From Cryobacterium sp. PH29-G1 (GTDB lineage: Bacteria > Actinomycetota > Actinomycetes > Actinomycetales > Microbacteriaceae): a stretch of DNA of 64,000 nt. The notes beneath the pieces were generated by a model that worked only from the letters and a program-made list of their open reading frames with translations, had not been told where the DNA came from and did no database searches. Within the stretch, counting starts at the first letter, position 1. The number at the start of each line of letters is the position of its first letter. Of the stretch, positions 24,348 to 32,043 are shown piece by piece. Location: assembly GCF_030063365.1 (NCBI RefSeq), contig NZ_JASISY010000004.1, positions 186,001-250,000 of the forward strand, written 5' to 3'. The position numbers were made by a program, and so were the translations under genes.

Positions 24348-25430
24348 ATGACCACTGCTGCGGATGCCCCGCGTTCAGCCCCCCTGTCGCGTCCCGCCCC
24401 AGCGTCCGTGCCCGAAATCACCTGCGACGTCCCCCTCGCCGTTGAGACCCTCGCCGACCTCAGCGAGGGAGCCGTGCTCGGGCGAATCTTCCCCCGGCTG
24501 CCGGCCGCGGCGGCCGAACTCCTCGGCCCGGGCGACGATGCTGCGGTGATCCAAGCGCCCGACGGCCGATTCGTCGTGACGACCGACATGATGATTCAGG
24601 GGCCCGATTTTCGGCTCGCCTGGTCGACACCTCACGACCTCGGCTGGAAGGCCGCAGCGACCAATCTGTCAGACGTCGCCGCGATGGGCGCCCGACCCAC
24701 CGCACTCGTCGTCGCGATCGCTGCTCCGCCGTCGACGCCGGTGTCGGTGCTGGAAGGTATCGCCGACGGACTGCGCGACTGCTGCGAGGCGCTCGCTCCC
24801 GGCTGCGGAGTGGTCGGGGGCGACCTGTCGGCCTCCGACGCGCTGACCCTCGCGGTGACGGCGTTTGGCGACCTGGAGGGACGAGCGCCCGTGCTGCGTT
24901 CGGGCGCTCGCCCCGGTGACACCGTGGCGCTGTCCGGGCGGCTGGGTGAGGCTGGAATCGGTCTGGAACTTCTCTTTCGGTTGGGGGTCGACGCCGACGG
25001 GGTGCCCGACGCTTCCCGCGCCGCCGCCCTCAAACTCACGCACCCAACCGAGATTGCCGCTCAGCTCACCCCCGTACCGCCGATCGCGAACGGGCCGATC
25101 GCCGCCCTGGCCGGCGCCACCGCGATGCTCGACGTGTCCGACGGGCTCGCCATTGACGCCGGACGCATCGCACGGGCCAGCGGCGTCGGAATCGACTTCG
25201 ACTCCGGTTGCCTGGGCGAGCGCATTGAAGTTGCCCTCGGTGGTGGAGAAGACCACGGTCTGCTCGCCACCTTCCCCGCGGGCAGCGCTGTGCCGACCGG
25301 CTTCCGCCGCCTCGGCACGGTCGTGGCGGCATCCGCTTCGGTTCCGGCCGGAACGATCACCCTCGACGGTGCGCCGCATGATCAGGGCGGGTGGGACCCA
25401 TACCGGGGTTGGGACGGCGCCGCCGGCTAG
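24348..25430 (+). CDS. thiL: thiamine-monophosphate kinase
   Basis: 360 residues. It phosphorylates thiamine monophosphate to the pyrophosphate. The AIR-synthase-like fold is marked by LLGPGDDAAVIQAP (about 61-74), TTDMMIQGPDFR (about 80-92), GWKAAATNLSDVAAMGARP (about 101-119), and MLDVSDGLAIDAGRI (about 259-273). The protein ends GGWDPYRGWDGAAG, a normal ThiL end. The stop TAG (25428-25430) touches the stop of the convergent transposase remnant. The start is supported by the -10 at 24335-24340. Confidence 0.93.
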   Translation: MTTAADAPRSAPLSRPAPASVPEITCDVPLAVETLADLSEGAVLGRIFPRLPAAAAELLGPGDDAAVIQAPDGRFVVTTDMMIQGPDFRLAWSTPHDLGWKAAATNLSDVAAMGARPTALVVAIAAPPSTPVSVLEGIADGLRDCCEALAPGCGVVGGDLSASDALTLAVTAFGDLEGRAPVLRSGARPGDTVALSGRLGEAGIGLELLFRLGVDADGVPDASRAAALKLTHPTEIAAQLTPVPPIANGPIAALAGATAMLDVSDGLAIDAGRIARASGVGIDFDSGCLGERIEVALGGGEDHGLLATFPAGSAVPTGFRRLGTVVAASASVPAGTITLDGAPHDQGGWDPYRGWDGAAG

Positions 25431-26110
25431 CTGTATCCGGCCATCAGGTTGGTGACACTCGCTGGAGCGGGGTGGTTCCAATGCCGGTGTGGATACGTTA
25501 GGTGTTGTAGGAGTTGAGCCACCGGACAAAGGCTTGGGTGCGTTCGGCGCTGCTGGTGAATACCTGCCGGTAGGCCCACTCGGCCTAGCGTGCGGTTGAA
25601 GCATTCGACCTTCCCGTTGGTCCACGGGCAGTGCGGTTTGATGAAGCGCTGCTGCGCACCGAGGGTCATCACGGCGTCTTTGACGGCTTGGGAGTTTCGG
25701 TAGGCAAAGGCGTTGTCGGAGAGGACGCGTTCAATCTTCGAGATGCCGCAGCTGGCGAAGAATGCGGCTGCGCGGAGGAGGACGCCGGCTGCGGTCGTCG
25801 ATGATGGCGTGCACGTAGTCGTAGCCGACCCGAACGTGACCGGCGGTGTGGTTGGTGCGTGTCTGGCCGGGCCGGGCCCGCCAACCACCGCCTCGGGGAT
25901 GCGACCAAGCTCCTGCACATCGAGGTGCACCATTTCGCAGGGGCGGGCGCGTTCATACCGCGTCGCCGTGGCGCGGGTGGCTCGAATCTTTTCGCCGGTC
26001 AGCGGGTCGCCTTCCCAGAGCGCCGGGACGTGATGCCGCGCCAGCACCCGGGAGACCGTGCGTGCGGGAACGCCGGTGTCTGCTGCGATAAGCGCTGGGA
26101 CGGGAGTGGG
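25427..26110 (-). mobile_element. decayed IS481-type transposase remnant
   Basis: Minus-strand similarity to IS481/rve transposases runs from an HTH fragment (LIAADTGVPARTVSRVLARHHVP) through MVHLDVQELGRIPE, IERVLSDNAFAYR and HCPWTNGKVECFNRTL to VTNLMAGYS. The frame is broken: GYDYVHAIIDD lies in another frame near 25800. After FNRTL the family sequence (EWAYRQVFTSSAERTQAFVRWLNSYNT) continues in a shifted frame with an in-frame stop, then returns to the first frame before VTNLMAGYS. The 5' end of the transposase and both terminal inverted repeats are missing. It fills the whole gap between the thiL and rsmD stops. It cannot make an active transposase. Confidence 0.85.
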
Positions 26111-26692
26111 CTACGGTGCCGGGTGCTCGGCGGGCGCGGCGTACCAGACAGTCGTGTCGCCGTAGTCTTTGCGGCGCTCGAGCGCGAGGCCGGCGCCCCA
26201 CTGCGGCTCGGGCGAGCGCGAGCTGCGCTCCAACACCACAAGCGCGTCATCGGCCAGGAGCGGCGCGAGGGCGCTCAAATTGTGTCCGAGTTCAACCTCG
26301 CTCAGGTCATAGGGCGGGTCGATGAAGACAACGTCGAAGCCGTCTTTGGTCGCCGCCAGAAACGACTGCACCGCCTGCGACGACACGGCAATCTTCAACT
26401 CGGTACCCTTGGGCGCTGACCGCTGCACCGCCTCGCCGTTCTTACGGCACATGGCCGCAGCGCCGTAGCTGTTTTCGACCAGCGTCACCACCCGCGCGCC
26501 GCGACTGGCGGCCTCGAGGCCCAACGCACCCGATCCCGCGTAGAGGTCTAAAACGCGCATGCCGTGCAGCGCGTCCCGGGAATCGAGAGCCGAAAAAATA
26601 GCCTCCCGCACCCGGTCGCTGGTCGGCCGGGTGCCGGACTTCGGAACGGCCAGGGTCAAGGAGCCGGCAAACCCGGAAATAATTCGCGTCAT
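26111..26692 (-). CDS. rsmD: 16S rRNA (guanine966-N2)-methyltransferase
   Basis: 193 residues. It begins MTRIISGFAGSLTLAVP, the family opening RI(I/V)xGxxxGxxLxxP, followed by TRPTSDRVREAIFSAL. Motif I is VLDLYAGSGALGLEAASRGA, and the catalytic FDVVFIDPPYDL carries the DPPY of N2-guanine methyltransferases. It modifies 16S rRNA in the small-subunit head. I chose ATG 26692 with GGAGGG directly upstream; the frame stays open much further but that stretch is antisense to recG. It is divergent from recG and followed by the IS481 remnant in the same orientation. Confidence 0.94.
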   Translation of the reverse strand: MTRIISGFAGSLTLAVPKSGTRPTSDRVREAIFSALDSRDALHGMRVLDLYAGSGALGLEAASRGARVVTLVENSYGAAAMCRKNGEAVQRSAPKGTELKIAVSSQAVQSFLAATKDGFDVVFIDPPYDLSEVELGHNLSALAPLLADDALVVLERSSRSPEPQWGAGLALERRKDYGDTTVWYAAPAEHPAP

Positions 26693-26731
26693 AACCCTCC
26701 CGAGCCTAGCTGCCCTGTCGGAGGCTCCGTT

Positions 26732-26737
26732 TACGAT
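26732..26737 (+). promoter_or_regulatory. -10 element of leaderless recG (TACGAT)
   Basis: TACGAT followed by GGAAAC and the recG ATG at 26744 gives the same six-base spacing as other leaderless starts in the window; no Shine-Dalgarno is present. Confidence 0.5.
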
Positions 26738-26743
26738 GGAAAC

Positions 26744-28990
26744 ATGACCGGTTCGAGCGCTGCCCAGGGCCCGGAATTCGATGGTGTGGCGCTGCCAGCC
26801 CCGCAGCTGGCACCGCTGACGCTTGATACCCAGTTGCGAACGGCTCTGAGCGTGCCTCAGGCCAACGCGCTGCTCAAAGCCTTCGGCATGGTGACCGTGA
26901 GCGATCTGCTCAGCCACTACCCGCGGGACTACGCCGACCGCGAGGTGCTCCGACCGCTGAATCAACTCACCCCCGGTGCCAATATCACCGTCATTGCCGA
27001 CATTATTTCGGTGCACGAAAAGCGCATGGCGTCCCGTCCCGGCACCATCGTCGAGGTGGTCATTTCCGACGGCGGCGGCCAGTTCACCCTCACCTTTTTC
27101 GGAAAGAACAGCCAGGAGTGGCGCCTCAAACAATTGCGGCCCGGCCTGCGCGGTAGTTTCTCCGGCAAGGTGCGCATGTACAAAGGGGAGAGTCAATTGG
27201 CCAACCCCGCCTACAAAACCTTTGAGAGTGAAGAAGAAGAGGCCCTCCAAGACCCATCGCTGCGGCTGCGGCACAAGCCGCTCATTCCCATTTACGCGGC
27301 GACGGCCGCCGAGACCAGCTGGAACCTGCAGACCCTGATCGACCACGTACTCCGACGGGTGGGGCACCTGCCCGACCCCGTTCCCGACGATCTGCGGATG
27401 CAGCACGGCCTGCTCAACCACACCCAGGCCATCCACTGGATCCACAGTCCCGACAACCAAACAGAGTGGATGGCGGCCCAGGAAACGCTGCGGTTCACCG
27501 AGGCCTGGGTGTTGCAGTGTGCGCTCATGCAGCGGCACAGCCTGGCGCGGGAGCGCCGAACGCGCGCACGGGTACCCACACCCGGCGGGTACCTCGAGCG
27601 CTTTGACGCGGCCCTGCCGTTCGTACTCACGGTCGACCAAGAGATCTGTGCGGCAGAAATTGCCAATGACATGGCCCAGTCGGGCCCCATGAACCGCCTG
27701 CTGCAGGGTGAGGTGGGGTCGGGTAAGACCGTTGTCGCGCTGCGGGCCATGCTCGCCGTGGCCGACAGTGGCGGCCAGACGGCGCTCCTGGCACCCACCG
27801 AGGTGTTGGCCGGCCAACACCTGCGGTCGATTACCACCCTGCTCGGCCCCGATCTCGCGGCCGAGCTCATGCCCACCCTGCTCACCGGCAAACTCCCCGT
27901 CGCCCAGAAACGCAAGGCGCTGCTGCGCACCGTATCGGGGCAGTCGCGCATCGTGATCGGCACCCACGCTCTGCTCAGTGACACCGTGACCTTTTTCGAT
28001 CTCGGTCTGGTCGTCATCGACGAGCAGCACCGGTTCGGTGTCGACCAGCGCGAAACCCTCCGGCTCAAAGGTGCAGAGCCTCCGCACGTACTCGTCATGA
28101 CGGCCACGCCGATACCGCGCACCATCGCTATGACGGTGTTCGGCGACCTCGACGTGAGTACCATTCGTATGCTGCCGGCCGGGCGGCAGGGAATCACCAG
28201 CATCGTCGTGCCGCTGGCCGATCACCCGGACTGGTTTCAACGCATCTGGACCAAACTCGCCGAGGAACTCGCGCTGGGACGTCAGGGTTTCGTGGTGTGC
28301 CCGGCCATTTCCCCCGTCGAAATCGAAGAAGGCTTAGAGGCCGAACCGGAGACCGGGCCGGAAGAAAAGAAGATTCCGCTGGCCAATGTAGATACCGTGC
28401 ACGAGCGGCTGCGCGATTTCGCACCGTTGGCCGGATACCGCATCGAGGTCCTGCACGGCCGAATGGCGAGCGACGAGAAAGACCGCATCATGCGCTCGTT
28501 CGCCGCCGGGGAGATCGACGTTCTCGTGGCGACAACGGTCATCGAGGTCGGTGTCGACGTGCCCAACGCCTCCGCCATGGTCGTGCTCGACGCTGATCGT
28601 TTCGGCGTGTCCCAACTGCACCAGTTGCGCGGCCGGGTCGGCCGGGGCGGTGTGCCCGGGCTGTGCCTGCTCGTCACCAATGCGCGGCTGGGGTCGCCGG
28701 CGCGCCAACGCATCGCCGATGTCGCCGCGACCCTCGATGGGTTTGTGCTCGCCGAACTCGATCTCGCGCTGCGCCGGGAGGGCGACGTGCTCGGTGACCT
28801 GCAATCCGGCGACGGCTCGAAATTGCGATTTCTGCGGGTCGCGGTCGACGGCGACATGATCGCCGAAGTGCGCCAGGCCGCGTACCACCTCGTGACGGGC
28901 GATCCGGGGATCCGAACCAACCCGGCGCTGCGCGAGGCAATTGCTCGCCGGTTGAACGAAACCGAACGCACCTGGCTGAACAAAGGCTGA
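26744..28990 (+). CDS. recG: ATP-dependent DNA helicase RecG
   Basis: 748 residues, usual length. The N-terminal wedge/OB domain (about 70-180) contains LSHYPRDYADR and the GxxxQFTLTFF strand. The helicase core has Walker A LLQGEVGSGKTVVALRAM (about 313-330), DEQHRFGVDQR as motif II (about 424-434), TATPIPRT (motif III), and in domain 2 VATTVIEVGVDVPNA and QLRGRVGRGG. RecG remodels stalled forks and branched DNA. A 50-base gap separates it from divergent rsmD, and a leaderless -10 supports ATG 26744. Confidence 0.96.
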   Translation: MTGSSAAQGPEFDGVALPAPQLAPLTLDTQLRTALSVPQANALLKAFGMVTVSDLLSHYPRDYADREVLRPLNQLTPGANITVIADIISVHEKRMASRPGTIVEVVISDGGGQFTLTFFGKNSQEWRLKQLRPGLRGSFSGKVRMYKGESQLANPAYKTFESEEEEALQDPSLRLRHKPLIPIYAATAAETSWNLQTLIDHVLRRVGHLPDPVPDDLRMQHGLLNHTQAIHWIHSPDNQTEWMAAQETLRFTEAWVLQCALMQRHSLARERRTRARVPTPGGYLERFDAALPFVLTVDQEICAAEIANDMAQSGPMNRLLQGEVGSGKTVVALRAMLAVADSGGQTALLAPTEVLAGQHLRSITTLLGPDLAAELMPTLLTGKLPVAQKRKALLRTVSGQSRIVIGTHALLSDTVTFFDLGLVVIDEQHRFGVDQRETLRLKGAEPPHVLVMTATPIPRTIAMTVFGDLDVSTIRMLPAGRQGITSIVVPLADHPDWFQRIWTKLAEELALGRQGFVVCPAISPVEIEEGLEAEPETGPEEKKIPLANVDTVHERLRDFAPLAGYRIEVLHGRMASDEKDRIMRSFAAGEIDVLVATTVIEVGVDVPNASAMVVLDADRFGVSQLHQLRGRVGRGGVPGLCLLVTNARLGSPARQRIADVAATLDGFVLAELDLALRREGDVLGDLQSGDGSKLRFLRVAVDGDMIAEVRQAAYHLVTGDPGIRTNPALREAIARRLNETERTWLNKG

Positions 28991-29042
28991 CGATGACGAC
29001 TCGAAGCGGATGCACTGGGCAGCGCCGTTCAGGCTGGGGCAG

Positions 29043-29048
29043 TAGGGT
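29043..29048 (+). promoter_or_regulatory. -10 element of leaderless coaD (TAGGGT)
   Basis: TAGGGT is followed by GTGAAC and the ATG at 29055. The spacing argues for ATG 29055 over the in-frame GTG at 29049. Confidence 0.5.
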
Positions 29049-29054
29049 GTGAAC

Positions 29055-29543
29055 ATGCGCAGGATCGCCGTTGTCCCTGGATCATTTGACCCCGTTACCC
29101 TGGGCCACTTGGACGTGATCGATCGCGCGGCCGGCCTGTTCGACGAACTCCATGTTCTTGTCGTGCACAACCCCGGCAAAACCGCCTTGTTGCCGATCAG
29201 TCAGCGTGTATCGCTGCTGGAATTGGCTATAAAAGAGGCTGGGCTCCCGACCAATATTGTGGTGGCTAGCTGGAGTGTGGGCTTGCTCGTTGACTACTGC
29301 ATGGACGTGGGTGCCAGCGTGCTGGTGAAGGGCATCCGCTCACAGGTTGATGTGGCCTATGAGACGCCGATGGCGATTGTCAATCGCAATCTCGCCGCGG
29401 TCGAGACGGTCTTTCTCCTGCCGGATCCGGCGAATGCGCACGTCTCGAGCTCGCTGGTGCGGCAGGTGGCCGGCCTTGGCGGCGACGTCTCGCCCTACGT
29501 GCCGCGGGCGGTCGCACAATATCTGGAGCGTTCGCGGGTATGA
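29055..29543 (+). CDS. coaD: phosphopantetheine adenylyltransferase
   Basis: 162 residues, the penultimate step of CoA synthesis. The nucleotidyltransferase motif [15 protein letters not shown] (T/HxGH type) lies at residues 8-22, [12 protein letters not shown] at about 90-101, and the ATP-site region [18 protein letters not shown] at about 133-150. The length fits the bacterial hexameric enzyme. It overlaps the MoxR gene by four bases (ATGA) and heads that operon. Confidence 0.95.
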   Translation: MRRIAVVPGSFDPVTLGHLDVIDRAAGLFDELHVLVVHNPGKTALLPISQRVSLLELAIKEAGLPTNIVVASWSVGLLVDYCMDVGASVLVKGIRSQVDVAYETPMAIVNRNLAAVETVFLLPDPANAHVSSSLVRQVAGLGGDVSPYVPRAVAQYLERSRV

Positions 29544-30658
29544 ACCGCAAACCGACTCGCTCTTCTGCGGAACTGCCGTCGGTTTCGCAGGTCGACGGCG
29601 AGTCGGCCGGTAATCTCAGTGAATTGCAGGCCGCCGGGCGTGCTATTGTGCGCAATGTCGAAACGGTCATTGACGGCAAGCCTGAAGCCGTGCAGATCGC
29701 TCTGACGGTTCTCCTGGCCGAGGGACACCTCCTGATCGAGGATGTTCCCGGTGTGGGCAAGACCATGCTCGCCAAGGCGCTCGCCCGGTCGGTGGACTGC
29801 ACGGTCGGACGGATCCAGTTCACCCCCGACCTGTTGCCGTCCGACGTGACCGGGGTGTCCGTGTTCAACCAGGCCGAGCGCCGGTTTGAGTTCAAACCGG
29901 GACCGGTGTTTGCCAACATCGTCATCGGCGACGAAATCAACCGGGCCAGCCCGAAAACCCAGTCGGCCCTGCTGGAATCGATGGAGGAACGTCAGGTCAC
30001 CGTTGACGGCGTGACCTATCCGCTGGCGCTGCCCTTCACCGTCATCGCCACCCAGAACCCGATAGAGATGGAGGGCACCTATGCTCTTCCGGAGGCGCAG
30101 CGCGACCGATTCATGGCTCGCATCTCCATGGGCTATCCCGATTCGGCAGCCGAGCTCGCGATGCTCGACTCGCGTGATACCGGCAGCCCGCTCGCCCAGA
30201 TCTCGTCTGTCGTATCGGGAGGTGTCCTGCGCGAGATGATGCTTACGGCGCGGGCCGTTTTCGCCTCCGCCGCGGTCAAGGAATACGCGGTCGCCCTCGT
30301 TCGGGCCACCCGCGACGACCGCGAACTGCGCCTCGGGGGCAGCCCCCGGGCGACGCTCCAGCTGATTCGTGCGGCGAAAGCGCAGGCCGCGCTGAACGGT
30401 CGGGACTATGTGCTGCCCGATGACATCGATGCGCTGGCGGTGGCCGTTCTCGGCCACCGGTTGGTTCCCACGAGCCGGGCGCTCGGACACCATCACCAAG
30501 ACAGCGGGCCGGTGATCGATGACATTGTGCGCCGCATCGTGGCCGACACACCCGTTCCGATCGGGGTATCCGCTCTGTCAAAAACGGTGCCGCCCGCATC
30601 CGCGCCGCCCATGCGCGCCATGCCGCCCCGTTCCGTTGGTTCCGCCCGAGAGCCCTAG
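29540..30658 (+). CDS. MoxR-family AAA+ ATPase
   Basis: 372 residues. Walker A is [15 protein letters not shown] (about 69-83) and Walker B is [25 protein letters not shown] (about 129-153), the MoxR signature. [18 protein letters not shown] (sensor 1 region) and the lid domain follow. MoxR ATPases act as chaperones with DUF58 and transglutaminase partners. The gene order moxR-DUF58-transglutaminase here is the standard module. The last 40 residues are Pro/Ala-rich. It starts inside the coaD stop and is separated from the DUF58 gene by two bases. Confidence 0.92.
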   Translation: MNRKPTRSSAELPSVSQVDGESAGNLSELQAAGRAIVRNVETVIDGKPEAVQIALTVLLAEGHLLIEDVPGVGKTMLAKALARSVDCTVGRIQFTPDLLPSDVTGVSVFNQAERRFEFKPGPVFANIVIGDEINRASPKTQSALLESMEERQVTVDGVTYPLALPFTVIATQNPIEMEGTYALPEAQRDRFMARISMGYPDSAAELAMLDSRDTGSPLAQISSVVSGGVLREMMLTARAVFASAAVKEYAVALVRATRDDRELRLGGSPRATLQLIRAAKAQAALNGRDYVLPDDIDALAVAVLGHRLVPTSRALGHHHQDSGPVIDDIVRRIVADTPVPIGVSALSKTVPPASAPPMRAMPPRSVGSAREP

Positions 30659-30660
30659 TC

Positions 30661-32043
30661 ATGGCTGCGCGCGGGATGAGAAGCTCGCAGTCGGCCGAAG
30701 CCGACTGGTTCGCCAGCGTGGCCGCCCGATTCGCCACGCGACTCACCCTGCGTGGCGGCGTCTTTCTCATCGCCGGAATCGTGTTCTTCGCCAACGGCGT
30801 GCTGGTGAACAGTCGCGACGTTCTGTTCGTGGCCAGCCTCCTGATCATGGCGCCACTGGTAGCCGCCGGGTTCGTGTCGCTGCGCCCGGCACGGGTAGAG
30901 GTTCTGCGGGGCTTTCGACCACCGATCGTGCCGGCCGGTGGCGAAAGTGTGGTCTCGCTGCAGGTGCGCAACCTTGCGGTGACCCCGCTGGGCGGTGCCT
31001 GGTGGGGCGATACCCCCTCGGCCGGTATCGATGCTCCGCCGGCTGCCGTCTTGCCGCTCATCGGCCGCACGGGCACGCCGGGAGACACCGTTTCGTTGCA
31101 ATACTCCGTCGTACCGCGTGAGCGTGGCGTCTACGCCCTTGGCCCGCTGCGCGTATCGCGGCAAGACCCGTTCGGCTTCGCGCACAGTGAGCGATTCGCC
31201 GGGGCACCGCACGACCTGATCGTGACACCGCGGGTGACGCCCCTGCCGGGCAGCGGCCTCGCCCAGGCCAGCAACGACGGCGCAATCCGGGAATTGGTGC
31301 GGCAGGCCACCCCGACCTCCGACGAACTCATCGCTCGCGAATATCGGCCGGGCGACGCCCTCCGCCGGGTGAACTGGCCAGCCACCGCCCGGCACGGTGA
31401 GATCATGGTGCGGCAGGAGGAACAGCGCAGCAATCCCGAAGCCCGCATCGTGCTCGACACCACGCTGGCGGGCGCCGCCGGGCTGGGCGCCGGTCACGTT
31501 CCACCGCACCTCGTGGCCGCATTCGAACTGGAGATCGAGCTGGCAGCCTCCGTCGGTGTGCACCTGCTTGACGCCGGCTACCGCCTCGAGGCCATTGAAC
31601 TGGGCGCCAGTCAGCTTGTACCGGGTGACCAATCATCGGTGGGCGGCCTGCACGGCGATGTTCCAGCCACCTTTCGCACACCCGGTGGCGACCGCGCGCT
31701 GCTGGAGGCCCTCGCGAGCGTGGTTCCGGTGCCGTGGCCGAGTCGCAGCGCGCGGCTGGCCGCAGCTCGTCGGGTGCCGATGCGGGCCGCCCTGCGCGGT
31801 GCGCAGGCCTCGGTGCCGACGTTCGCGATGCTCGTGAGTGTGTCTGAACCGGATGTCGACGATCTGGTCGCCCTGGCCCGGCACTGCGAACCGGCCGTCG
31901 CGTTCGTGCAACGCACGGTCACCGCCGCCGCCCGCGAGCGGCTGCAGGAGGCCGGCTGGACCTGTTGGGAACTCGCCACGGTCGAGGACCTGGTCTCGGC
32001 ATGGAACGACCTGGCCGGGGAGCGAGGCGTGAGCCGTGACTAG
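30661..32043 (+). CDS. DUF58 domain protein, MoxR partner
   Basis: 460 residues. Two hydrophobic segments at about 32-72 anchor the N-terminus. A beta-rich region follows, then the DUF58 signature REYRPGDALRRVNWPATARHGEIMVRQEE at about 222-250 and a von Willebrand A-like region beginning ARIVLDTTLAG (about 260). MIDAS residues are not clear. It is the presumed client or partner of the MoxR ATPase. It overlaps the next gene by eight bases. Confidence 0.87.
   Translation: MAARGMRSSQSAEADWFASVAARFATRLTLRGGVFLIAGIVFFANGVLVNSRDVLFVASLLIMAPLVAAGFVSLRPARVEVLRGFRPPIVPAGGESVVSLQVRNLAVTPLGGAWWGDTPSAGIDAPPAAVLPLIGRTGTPGDTVSLQYSVVPRERGVYALGPLRVSRQDPFGFAHSERFAGAPHDLIVTPRVTPLPGSGLAQASNDGAIRELVRQATPTSDELIAREYRPGDALRRVNWPATARHGEIMVRQEEQRSNPEARIVLDTTLAGAAGLGAGHVPPHLVAAFELEIELAASVGVHLLDAGYRLEAIELGASQLVPGDQSSVGGLHGDVPATFRTPGGDRALLEALASVVPVPWPSRSARLAAARRVPMRAALRGAQASVPTFAMLVSVSEPDVDDLVALARHCEPAVAFVQRTVTAAARERLQEAGWTCWELATVEDLVSAWNDLAGERGVSRD

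Noticed and set aside
26693..28240. Open minus-strand frame continuing upstream of rsmD
   Set aside because: Antisense to recG, whose helicase motifs are complete; rsmD's own conserved start and Shine-Dalgarno lie at 26692.
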